A DNA stretch of 6,339 nucleotides from Chitinophaga pinensis (GTDB taxonomy: Bacteria > Bacteroidota > Bacteroidia > Flavobacteriales_D > Crocinitomicaceae), in NCBI GenBank assembly GCA_945868555.1, contig CAMBMC010000147.1, forward strand, positions 1 through 6,339, written 5' to 3'. This document shows positions 1 through 6,077 of the stretch, one piece after another. How positions within the stretch are numbered: the stretch's first letter is position 1; every line of letters begins with the position of its first letter. The notes under the pieces were generated by a model. It made no database searches. It was not told the DNA's origin and was given only the letters and a program-made list of their open reading frames with translations. A program made the translations under genes and the position numbers.

Positions 1-121
1 GAGTGAAATCTGTATTTAACATAACATCAACCAAATAATGACCACCAATTTTTTCTTCTTCTGGCAAGCAGCCGTGAAAAGCATAAATTTTTATTCCATT
101 GACCTCAATTGTGTGTTTCAT
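1..121 (-). CDS. folB: Dihydroneopterin aldolase, N-terminal 40 residues (gene runs off the left edge)
   Basis: FolB converts 7,8-dihydroneopterin to 6-hydroxymethyl-7,8-dihydropterin plus glycolaldehyde in cytoplasmic folate synthesis. The reverse strand reads MKHTIEVNGIKIYAFHGCLP and continues EEEKIGGHYLVDVMLNTDFT. This matches the opening of the family: a first beta strand, then the tyrosine-x-x-HG-x-x-x-x-E segment (HG at residues 16-17, glutamates 21-23) that contributes to the pterin pocket, then a G-x-x-(Y/F)-x-V-D-V strand. The ATG at 121-119 overlaps the gltX stop TGA at 120-118 (ATGA), so the gene is probably translated by coupling from gltX. No separate ribosome binding site is visible. 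The C-terminal two thirds, including the catalytic lysine region, lie outside the window, so integrity cannot be judged. The family call is fairly secure despite the short length. Confidence 0.85.
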   Translation of the reverse strand, partial: MKHTIEVNGIKIYAFHGCLPEEEKIGGHYLVDVMLNTDFT

Positions 122-1647
122 GCTTTGTTTTTAAGCGCTTCAACTGAGATAAGTCCTTGATTCATACGCGATAAGCACTCTTCCTTTCCAAGAAATTCAG
201 AGATTTCGAACATGCTCGGTCCCATTCCAGTTCCTGTCAGTAAAAGACGAAATAGTGGTAGAACTGCCCCAATTCCCAAATTTTTCTCGGCAAGGAATGT
301 TTTGAAGTTGTTTTCGATAGTTTCTTGATCGAAGTTCTCTAGATTTTCCAAAACGGTTTTCCACTCACCCAAAATTTCAGCCGAGTCGTCTTTCCATTTT
401 TTGGAGACGGTTTGATCGTCGTAAGTTGTCGGTTGTTCAAAAAGGTATGTGCCATCTGATAAAATGTCGCGAATGAATGTCGCTCGTTCTTTCATTAAGT
501 GACAAATCGTTTCCAGGGATTTTGAATCCAGTGGAGATTCCATTTCTCCAGCAAGCATTTCAGCCAACTCCTTCTCAGGAGTCATGCGCAAATATTGCTG
601 CTGAAACCATTTCGTTTTGTCGGGATCAAACTTCGCCCCCGCTTTGGCAACGCGATCAAGCGTAAACACGTCACACAACTGCTTTAAAGAAAATATTTCT
701 TGCGGTGTTCCAGGGTTCCATCCAAGGAAGGCCAACATGTTGATGAACGCTCCAGGAAAATATCCCTTCTCACGGTATCCTGAATACAACTCACCCTCAG
801 CGGTGTGCCAGTCAGTTGGGAATACAGGAAAGCCTAAACGATCTCCATCACGCTTTGATAGTTTTCCATTTCCATCAGGACGAAGTAATAAGGGCAAATG
901 TGCAAATTGTGGACAATCCCATCCAAAAGCTTCATACAACATAAAGTGAAGCGGCGCAGATGGTAACCACTCTTCCCCGCGAATAACATGACTGATTTCC
1001 ATTAAATGGTCATCAACGATATTTGCAAGGTGATAGGTCGGCATACCATCACTTTTAAATAATACTTTATCATCGAGATTGTTCGTGTTCACGACTACCC
1101 ATCCACGAATAATATCATTGAAGCGGATGTCTCTGTTGCGCGGCATCTTCATGCGAATAACATAAGGAACGCCCTCAGCCAACATGGCGTCTATTTGATC
1201 TTGTGAAAGCGTTGTTGAGTTCTTCAATGTTGTGCGCGTCACATGGTTGTATTGCCAGTTGGGCATTCCCATCTGTTTTGACTTTTCGCGCATGTCGTCT
1301 AGTTCCTCCGCAGTGTCAAAGGCATAATAAGCCGCATCACTCTTCACCAGTTGTTCGGCGTAGGGACGGTACAAATCTTTGCGTTCAGATTGCACATAAG
1401 GACCGTAATCTCCTCCAATACCCGGGCCCTCCGTGGGCATAATTCCACACCACTTCAACGAATCCATGATGTAGTCTTGTGCACCGGGAACGAAACGTGT
1501 TTGATCTGTATCTTCAATTCGAATGATAAAAGTTCCGTTGTTTTTCTTTGCGAAGAGGTAGTTGTAAAGCGCTGTTCTTACCCCGCCCATGTGCAATGGT
1601 CCTGTGGGTGATGGGGCGAAGCGAACGCGTACGGGCTTGTCAGACAT
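118..1647 (-). CDS. gltX: Glutamyl-tRNA synthetase
   Basis: This class I aminoacyl-tRNA synthetase charges tRNA-Glu with glutamate using ATP in the cytoplasm. The 509-residue protein opens with RFAPSPTGPLHMGG, whose HMGG (residues 19-22) is the HIGH signature. It continues with IRIEDTDQTR (42-51) and carries the KMSKS-equivalent KLSKR at 262-266, followed by DGDRLGFPVFP. Residues 1 to about 325 form the Rossmann and tRNA-acceptor part. About 330-509 is the helical anticodon-binding part, ending in the conserved GxGMGPSMFEI stretch (473-482). The length is normal for Bacteroidota GluRS, including the inserted segment before SGYREKGYFP (289-298). The ATG at 1647 is chosen because conserved sequence starts within six residues of it and a promoter lies just upstream. 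The stop overlaps folB, suggesting a gltX-folB operon. I cannot tell from sequence whether the enzyme also mischarges tRNA-Gln. Confidence 0.97.
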   Translation of the reverse strand: MSDKPVRVRFAPSPTGPLHMGGVRTALYNYLFAKKNNGTFIIRIEDTDQTRFVPGAQDYIMDSLKWCGIMPTEGPGIGGDYGPYVQSERKDLYRPYAEQLVKSDAAYYAFDTAEELDDMREKSKQMGMPNWQYNHVTRTTLKNSTTLSQDQIDAMLAEGVPYVIRMKMPRNRDIRFNDIIRGWVVVNTNNLDDKVLFKSDGMPTYHLANIVDDHLMEISHVIRGEEWLPSAPLHFMLYEAFGWDCPQFAHLPLLLRPDGNGKLSKRDGDRLGFPVFPTDWHTAEGELYSGYREKGYFPGAFINMLAFLGWNPGTPQEIFSLKQLCDVFTLDRVAKAGAKFDPDKTKWFQQQYLRMTPEKELAEMLAGEMESPLDSKSLETICHLMKERATFIRDILSDGTYLFEQPTTYDDQTVSKKWKDDSAEILGEWKTVLENLENFDQETIENNFKTFLAEKNLGIGAVLPLFRLLLTGTGMGPSMFEISEFLGKEECLSRMNQGLISVEALKNKA

Positions 1648-1663
1648 GTAAATCTATTTTGCG

Positions 1664-1694
1664 CAAAGATAATGAGATTTCGCTGAGGGACAGA
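1664..1694 (-). promoter_or_regulatory. Bacteroidota-type promoter for gltX
   Basis: On the reverse strand TATCTTTG (1671-1664) is a perfect match to the Bacteroidota primary-sigma -7 element TAnnTTTG. Nineteen bases upstream lies TCTG (1694-1691), one mismatch from the -33 TTTG element. The expected transcription start is about 1655-1660, leaving a leader of only about 8-13 bases before the gltX ATG at 1647. The -7 element overlaps a 10-bp palindrome, TTTGCGCAAA (1658-1667), sitting at the presumed start point. The -7 element is clear, but the -33 element and any operator role for the palindrome are inference. Confidence 0.6.
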
Positions 1695-1772
1695 GAATCA
1701 TTGGCTGTTATGTAACTCATAATGTGACGTTTTTTGTCCTATCGGGTTGTTCATCGTGAACGAATTGAAGAA

Positions 1773-1780
1773 TATGTTTT
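1773..1780 (+). promoter_or_regulatory. Weak candidate -7 element for the rightward operon
   Basis: TATGTTTT matches seven of the eight positions of TAnnTTTG (last base T instead of G) and would start transcription roughly 20-30 bases ahead of the preferred start of the DUF4175 gene at 1810. There is no well-spaced TTG upstream: the nearest, at 1747, gives a 23-base spacer. The rest of the spacer (1681-1772) contains no better match on the plus strand. Treat this only as the best available guess for where the rightward operon begins. Confidence 0.2.
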
Positions 1781-1809
1781 ATTTTAGTGGGTTAAGCCGA
1801 AAAGTACGC

Positions 1810-4800
1810 ATGATGGGGAGTACATTTGATCAATTGTTGGAACAGATAGACGCGTTTATCCGGAAGTATTATAAAAACCAGATGATTCGTGGTGTTTTGT
1901 TGTTTGTGGGAGTATTCCTTTTTACATTACTTTTTACAACCACTTTGGAGTATTTCGGTCGTTTCGGATCATTGACACGCGCTGTGTTCTTCTTTGGTTT
2001 TATCTTTATTAATCTCGGCATTCTTATTCGATTCATTGCCATTCCAGTACTCAAGCTTTATTCTTTTGGTGCTCGAATCGATCGATATCAAGCTTCAGAA
2101 ATTATAGGTACATTTTTTCCAAACATTTCAGATCGACTTAAAAACACCCTTCAGTTGCAGGATGATTTAGCGTCGAATTCAGGAAATATAGAGTTGCTTC
2201 GAGCAAGTGTTTTTCAGCGCGCCAATGCATTAACGGCTGTGCCTTTTTCTTCAGCAATTGATTTTAAGGAGAATAAAAAGTACGCGAAATATCTGATTCC
2301 CATTTTCTTGGTTTTTGTTGTTGTAGGTGTTGCCGCGCCTTCCCTTCTTCTTCAAGGAACCAATCGTGTAGTCAACTACCAAAAGGAATTTAAACCTGCC
2401 GCACCATTCACTTTCATTCTAAGCAAGCCAAATTCTACAATTGAAGAAGGGCAAGACTTTCCGGTTGAAGTACGTTTAAAAGGACGGGATTTTCCGGATC
2501 ACATCTATTTGGTAAGTGAGAACGGGAAGTTTTTAATGACTCGAAAGGCAAAAAATCTGTTCACAGGCATCATCAGGAAACCTAAAGAATCAGGATCTTT
2601 CTTGTTTGAGGCGAATGAATTCAGTAGCGATATGTATCAGTTGACTGTTTATGGTCGTTCAGCCATAGGGAAGATGGAAGCAAAGTTGACTTATCCGGCC
2701 TATCTAGGAAAGCAAAATGAAGTGATTGCGAATGCGGGAGATCTGACCTTACCCGAGGGGACAGTGATCGATTGGAGTGTCTTGACTAAGAATACAAGTT
2801 ACGTCGATTTTGTTTTTAATGGCGAGAAAAAGAGATTTACGAACGAAGGTTTTGCGGTAACAAAGAAGCTTACCGAAACAGCAAGAGTAAACATCTACAT
2901 GAAGAACTCGTATCACAACAAGGTCGACTCAAGTGGCTTTCAATTGAGCGTGATAAAAGACGCCTATCCTTCCGTCGTTGTGAATGAAGTGCAAGACACC
3001 GTTTCTGATGGCTTACGTTTCTTTACCGGTCAGGTTACCGATGATTACGGGTTGACTGGCCTGAGCTTTGTGTATACGATGATTTCAGAAGACGGGAAGC
3101 GTCGTGAAGAACGTCTCTCTGTGCGCAAGGTTGCCGGAACAGATTTACCCTTTGATTTTGCTGTAGATTTTCGTCGAGAGAAAGTAAAACTGAACGACCG
3201 GATTGAATATTATTTCGTTGTTTCAGACAATGATGGTGTGAATGGTGTGAAGTCAACACGGAGTCAAGTGTTTACCTATAAATTACCGTCTCTTGAAGAG
3301 TTAAACGAAAAGCGTGATGACGACCAGGAAAAGATTCAAAATGATTTGTCGAGTATACTAAATCGCACTAAGGATTTTCAAAAGGATGTCGAGAAAATGA
3401 AGAAAGACATCATGAATTCAAAGAACAGCGATTGGAACAAATTGAATCAAGTGCAGCAGCTTCAGAAAGAACAAGAAAGCCTTAAGAATTCTTTGGAACA
3501 GTTACAGGAGCAAATGGAACAAAGCGCCCAACAGAAGGATCAACTTTCAGAAATGGACCAAGAACTACTCGACAAACAGGAAATGATCGAGAAGCTCTTA
3601 AATGAAGTGATGGATGATGAATTGAAAGCGTTATTAGAGAAGTTGGAAGAGTTGCTCAAGCAGAATGACAAAGAAGAACTAAAGGATAATTTAGATAAGC
3701 TTGAGCAGTCATCTGAAGACATGAAGAAACAGTTGGATCGAAGCTTAGAAATGTTAAAGCGTCTGCAGGTAAACGAAAAAATTGATGACATTGAGAAAGA
3801 GTTAAAAGAGCTGTCTAAGGAACAGGAATCGCTTAAAAAAGACATCGAAGAGGATAAGGTTAAAAAAGATGACGCGATTAAAAAGCAAGATGACATCAAT
3901 AAAAAGTTTGATGAGTTAAAGGAAGATCTAAAGAAACTGAATGACTTAAACAAAGGCCTTGAACGACCTATGGATTTAGGTGATACAGAAAAGAAAGAAG
4001 GTGAGATTACGGAAGATTTGAATGAGGCGAAGGAGGGCTTAGAAAACGCAAAAGAGAAAAAAGCTGGCGAAAATCAGAAAACGGCCGCCGAAGGGATGAA
4101 GGAAATGGCCGAACAAATGGACATGATGCAGCAGCAATCGAATCAACAACAAGAGGAAGAGGACATAAATTCTTTGCGTAATATATTAGAGAGTTTAATG
4201 GCCTTGAGTTTTGATCAGGAAGAGGTGATGAAACGTTTTGCAAGCATAGGAAGCAACGACCCTGCCTACCGAAGATATGGACGCAAACAACGTGCGATTA
4301 TTGATGACACCAAGATTGTGCGTGATAGTTTAATGGCTTTAGCAAAACGTCAACCAAAGATTGCCTCTTTTGTAGATAAAGAGTTGAATACAATACGGGA
4401 GAATCACATCTTGTCATTAGAGGATATTGATGAACACCGGAAGTCGAATTTAGGGATGCATCAACAGACAGTAATGACTTCCTACAACAATTTGGCCTTG
4501 CTCTTGAATGAAAGTTTGCAACAAATGCAGCAACAAATGCAAAGTCAAAAGTCAGGAAGTGGTTCCTGTTCGAAGCCTGGGGGTTCGAAGCCGAAGAGTG
4601 GAGAATCAATGAATTCAAGCGATATGAAGCAGATGCTTAAAAAACAATTGGAGCAGATGCAAAAAGGACCTAATCCTGGTGGTCAGAAACCAGGTGATAA
4701 ACCAGGAGAAGGCCAAGGAAACAAACCTGGTCAGGAAGGCATGGGAATGCAGGGTTTAGGTAATAAAGAGATTGCTAAGATGGCCGCTGAACAAACGGCT

Positions 4801-5181
4801 ATTCGTCAACGTTTGGAGCAGTTGAGAAATGAAATGAACAAAGAAGGTAAGGGTAAAGGGAATCAATTGAATCCATTGATTAAGGAGCTTGAAGAGCAAG
4901 AGCGCGCCCTGATCAATAAACAGTTTTCGAAGGATGTGATTACGCGACAAAAGGAGATTTTGACTCGTCTATTGGAGAGTGAAAAAGCGTTGATGGAAAG
5001 GGGTTTTGAAGAGAAGCGCGAATCGTCTTCTGGTAGAAATGAAAATAATGGTAACAATATTTTGTTTGATGAGTATAACCGACAGAAACTAAGACAAATT
5101 GATTTGCTTCGAGCCATTGATCCTGTGTACAGAAAGTACTACAAGGATAAGGCGAATGAGTACTTCAATGGATCTTTATAA
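1810..5181 (+). CDS. DUF4175-family membrane-anchored giant coiled-coil protein
   Basis: Numbering is from the ATG at 1810 (1123 residues). The reading frame is open back to a TTG at 1747 and has another ATG at 1774. I prefer 1810 (or 1813) because family members as I recall them begin about ten residues before the FIRKYYKN segment (residues 17-24), while the extension looks unconserved. Three hydrophobic segments follow, at about 26-46, 58-80 and 161-181. Basic residues before the first, after the second and before the third predict a cytosolic N-terminus and a large extracytoplasmic remainder. Residues about 182-494 look like beta-rich, Ig-like repeats (YPAYLG at 295-300; TDDYGLTGLSF at 410-420). 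Residues 495-780 are a long K/E/Q/D-rich coiled coil. A conserved helical module follows at about 787-909 (LSFDQEEVM, MTSYNNLALLL), then a Gly/Pro/Lys linker (about 912-983) holding the only cysteine (920), then a second helical part ending in DPVYRKYYKDKANEYF. Function unknown; an envelope structural or scaffolding role is inference. Confidence 0.85.
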   Translation: MMGSTFDQLLEQIDAFIRKYYKNQMIRGVLLFVGVFLFTLLFTTTLEYFGRFGSLTRAVFFFGFIFINLGILIRFIAIPVLKLYSFGARIDRYQASEIIGTFFPNISDRLKNTLQLQDDLASNSGNIELLRASVFQRANALTAVPFSSAIDFKENKKYAKYLIPIFLVFVVVGVAAPSLLLQGTNRVVNYQKEFKPAAPFTFILSKPNSTIEEGQDFPVEVRLKGRDFPDHIYLVSENGKFLMTRKAKNLFTGIIRKPKESGSFLFEANEFSSDMYQLTVYGRSAIGKMEAKLTYPAYLGKQNEVIANAGDLTLPEGTVIDWSVLTKNTSYVDFVFNGEKKRFTNEGFAVTKKLTETARVNIYMKNSYHNKVDSSGFQLSVIKDAYPSVVVNEVQDTVSDGLRFFTGQVTDDYGLTGLSFVYTMISEDGKRREERLSVRKVAGTDLPFDFAVDFRREKVKLNDRIEYYFVVSDNDGVNGVKSTRSQVFTYKLPSLEELNEKRDDDQEKIQNDLSSILNRTKDFQKDVEKMKKDIMNSKNSDWNKLNQVQQLQKEQESLKNSLEQLQEQMEQSAQQKDQLSEMDQELLDKQEMIEKLLNEVMDDELKALLEKLEELLKQNDKEELKDNLDKLEQSSEDMKKQLDRSLEMLKRLQVNEKIDDIEKELKELSKEQESLKKDIEEDKVKKDDAIKKQDDINKKFDELKEDLKKLNDLNKGLERPMDLGDTEKKEGEITEDLNEAKEGLENAKEKKAGENQKTAAEGMKEMAEQMDMMQQQSNQQQEEEDINSLRNILESLMALSFDQEEVMKRFASIGSNDPAYRRYGRKQRAIIDDTKIVRDSLMALAKRQPKIASFVDKELNTIRENHILSLEDIDEHRKSNLGMHQQTVMTSYNNLALLLNESLQQMQQQMQSQKSGSGSCSKPGGSKPKSGESMNSSDMKQMLKKQLEQMQKGPNPGGQKPGDKPGEGQGNKPGQEGMGMQGLGNKEIAKMAAEQTAIRQRLEQLRNEMNKEGKGKGNQLNPLIKELEEQERALINKQFSKDVITRQKEILTRLLESEKALMERGFEEKRESSSGRNENNGNNILFDEYNRQKLRQIDLLRAIDPVYRKYYKDKANEYFNGSL
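4519..4542 (+). repeat. Tandem 12-bp repeat coding QQMQ-QQMQ
   Basis: CAACAAATGCAG is followed directly by CAACAAATGCAA, an 11 of 12 match. The pair encodes two copies of Gln-Gln-Met-Gln at the end of the conserved helical module of the DUF4175 protein. It marks the entry into the low-complexity linker and is a likely site of length variation between strains (inference). Confidence 0.7.
4568..4592 (+). repeat. Direct repeat of GTTCGAAGCC in the Gly/Pro linker
   Basis: The 10-mer GTTCGAAGCC occurs at 4568-4577 and again at 4583-4592, a 15-base (five-codon) period, encoding Cys-Ser-Lys-Pro-Gly then Gly-Ser-Lys-Pro-Lys. It probably reflects a small in-frame duplication in the flexible linker. 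The first copy supplies the only cysteine in the protein. Confidence 0.6.
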
Positions 5182-5192
5182 TCGGTAGATCG

Positions 5193-5609
5193 ATGAAAGA
5201 AGGATATGAACTTATTGAAACACTAAGAATTCCATCGTCATTTGAGCATGTTGGAAAAGTAGAAACGCTAATTGACCGTGTCTGCGCGGATTTATCAGTG
5301 AACGAGGATTACTATGGGAACGTCTTAATCGCGGTCACAGAGGCTGTCAATAACGCAATTATACATGGAAATAAGCGACAAGAAACCCTCGAGGTGGATG
5401 TGGCTGTTGGCGATGGCGGCGAAAGCTTTTGTTTTAGTGTTTCAGATGAAGGACCGGGGTTTGATTCATCCAATCTTCCCGACCCTACTGCTCCTGAAAA
5501 CATCTTACAAGAAAATGGTCGCGGAATCTTTCTTATGCGAAACTTATCGGATGAAGTTGAGTTCGATAATTTAGGCAAAACCGTGAATATTTATTTCTCG
5601 AAACAATGA
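5193..5609 (+). CDS. RsbW/SpoIIAB-like ATP-binding protein (HATPase_c_2 type)
   Basis: This 138-residue single-domain protein has the GHKL ATPase fold seen in anti-sigma-factor serine kinases. The N box is TEAVNNAIIHGN (49-60), with the candidate general base E50 and Mg-coordinating N54. The G1 box is DEGPGFD (85-91) and the G2 box is NGRGIFLM (108-115). All ATP-site motifs are intact, so it should bind ATP. The length is that of SpoIIAB or RsbW, and no sensor, receiver or membrane segment is attached. The start at 5193 lies 11 bases after the DUF4175 stop, without a clear ribosome binding site. The stop overlaps the ybeY start (ATGA), so it belongs to the same operon. No anti-anti-sigma (STAS) protein, PP2C phosphatase or sigma gene is present in the window, so its partner is unknown. 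The fold is secure, but an anti-sigma or kinase role is inference. Confidence 0.88.
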   Translation: MKEGYELIETLRIPSSFEHVGKVETLIDRVCADLSVNEDYYGNVLIAVTEAVNNAIIHGNKRQETLEVDVAVGDGGESFCFSVSDEGPGFDSSNLPDPTAPENILQENGRGIFLMRNLSDEVEFDNLGKTVNIYFSKQ

Positions 5610-6031
5610 TTTCATTTGAGTTTATAGACGTTAAAGTTCCGGAGTTATCTTCGGAACTTTTTTCTTTATGGTTGAACGGTGTTGTTGCTGAAGAGTCTAA
5701 GTTAAATGGCGAAATTACCCTGATATTTTGTTCGGATGAGCATTTGCTGGAAATGAATCGGCAGTATTTAGATCATGATTATTATACGGATATCATCACC
5801 TTCGATTATACAGAAGAGTTAGAAGTCTCCGGTGATTTATTTATTTCGATTGACCGCATTTATGAAAACGCTTTTGAAATGGCAGTATCGCGTGAAGTGG
5901 AGTTAAGACGTGTTTGCGTTCACGGCGTGTTGCATTTGTGTGGTTATGGAGACAAATCAGAAGATGAATCGCTAATAATGCGCTCAAAAGAGAATTATTA
6001 TCTAGATAAGTATGTTTCACGTGAAACATAA
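5606..6031 (+). CDS. ybeY: Endoribonuclease YbeY (16S rRNA maturation)
   Basis: YbeY is a metal-dependent single-strand endoribonuclease required for 16S rRNA 3'-end maturation and 70S ribosome quality control. The 141-residue protein has the family's usual length. The conserved NRQYLDHDYYTDIITFDY stretch is at 51-68, with R52 at the position of the conserved arginine. The metal-site motif HGVLHLCGYGD is at 106-116: the first two ligands H106 and H110 are present, but the third position is Asp116, where Escherichia coli has histidine. To my knowledge this variant is common in Bacteroidota homologues and is not evidence of inactivity. The ATG overlaps the preceding stop by ATGA, implying translational coupling. 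The final codons (Y-V-S-R-E-T) are dictated by an embedded parS palindrome, and a terminator-like hairpin lies at codons 10-20. Confidence 0.95.
   Translation: MISFEFIDVKVPELSSELFSLWLNGVVAEESKLNGEITLIFCSDEHLLEMNRQYLDHDYYTDIITFDYTEELEVSGDLFISIDRIYENAFEMAVSREVELRRVCVHGVLHLCGYGDKSEDESLIMRSKENYYLDKYVSRET
5633..5663 (+). terminator. Terminator-like hairpin inside the start of ybeY
   Basis: AAAGTTCCGGAG (5633-5644) pairs with CTTCGGAACTTT (5649-5660) across a TTAT loop (5645-5648). This is a 12-bp stem with one G-T wobble and no bulge. It runs directly into six Ts (5658-5663), then C and TTT. The inner nine pairs plus the T tract have the classic shape of a factor-independent terminator. Because it lies 27-57 bases after the ybeY ATG, it would act, if real, as an attenuator reducing ybeY and mnmG transcription, probably relieved when ribosomes are translating. 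The structure is plain in the sequence; function is inference, and it could be a coincidence of codons. Confidence 0.4.
6013..6028 (+). promoter_or_regulatory. parS site 1 (ParB-binding palindrome), within the ybeY 3' end
   Basis: TGTTTCACGTGAAACA is a perfect 16-bp palindrome identical to the conserved bacterial parS consensus (TGTTnCACGTGAAACA). It is extended to 20 bp by flanking TA/TA bases (6011-6030). It lies entirely within the last codons of ybeY and overlaps the first base region of the stop codon only by adjacency. ParB is expected to load here as a CTP-dependent clamp and recruit SMC, organising the origin region. The match is direct; occupancy is inferred. Confidence 0.9.
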
Positions 6032-6046
6032 AGCCTGATGTAGTTG

Positions 6047-6054
6047 TAATTTTG
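6047..6054 (+). promoter_or_regulatory. Candidate -7 element for mnmG overlapping parS 2
   Basis: TAATTTTG matches TAnnTTTG exactly and lies 24 bases ahead of the mnmG ATG. Its last two bases are the first two bases of the second parS palindrome, so the predicted transcription start (about 6058-6062) would fall inside parS. No TTG or TTTG element lies at the expected -33 distance, which instead coincides with the end of parS 1. In AT-rich DNA such an 8-mer can arise by chance, so confidence is low. Confidence 0.3.
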
Positions 6055-6068
6055 TTTCACGTGAAACA
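6053..6068 (+). promoter_or_regulatory. parS site 2 (ParB-binding palindrome), just upstream of mnmG
   Basis: This is a second perfect copy of TGTTTCACGTGAAACA, with flanks extending the symmetry to TTGTTTCACGTGAAACAA (6052-6069). Its centre is exactly 40 bp from that of the first site, and it ends nine bases before the mnmG ATG. Two identical 16-mers this close are not expected by chance, which strengthens the parS assignment and suggests an origin-proximal segregation locus. Confidence 0.92.
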
Positions 6069-6077
6069 ATTTTCAAG

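Noticed and set aside
617..949. Plus-strand open frame of 110 codons inside gltX
   Set aside because: It lies opposite the most conserved part of the synthetase and its product has no recognisable domain.
1707..1722. Inverted repeats GTTA-TG-TAAC and TTATG-x5-CATAA in the gltX/DUF4175 spacer
   Set aside because: The arms are only 4-5 bases in AT-rich DNA and no promoter element is associated with them; expected by chance.
1747..1809. Extension of the DUF4175 protein back to a TTG or to the ATG at 1774
   Set aside because: The 21 extra residues lack conserved features, homologues as I recall them start near the 1810 ATG, and the only promoter-like element falls inside this stretch. Not excluded, only less likely.
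3540..3953. Minus-strand 137-codon serine/phenylalanine-rich open frame
   Set aside because: It is the antisense shadow of the Lys/Glu-rich coiled coil; such codons read backwards give Ser/Phe/Leu runs without stops. No family resemblance.
4675..4696. CCTGGT...ACCAGG inverted repeat in the Gly/Pro linker
   Set aside because: It arises from recurrent Pro-Gly codons, has no T tract, and has short arms; no sign of a terminator or recombination site.
5841..6029. Minus-strand open frame beginning MFHVKH
   Set aside because: Its start is simply the parS palindrome read on the opposite strand, and the rest is antisense to the conserved ybeY active-site region. No independent coding signal is seen.
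6013..6068. The palindromes around 6013-6068 as rho-independent terminators
   Set aside because: Each is a perfect palindrome with no loop and no following T run. The exact match to parS explains them better.
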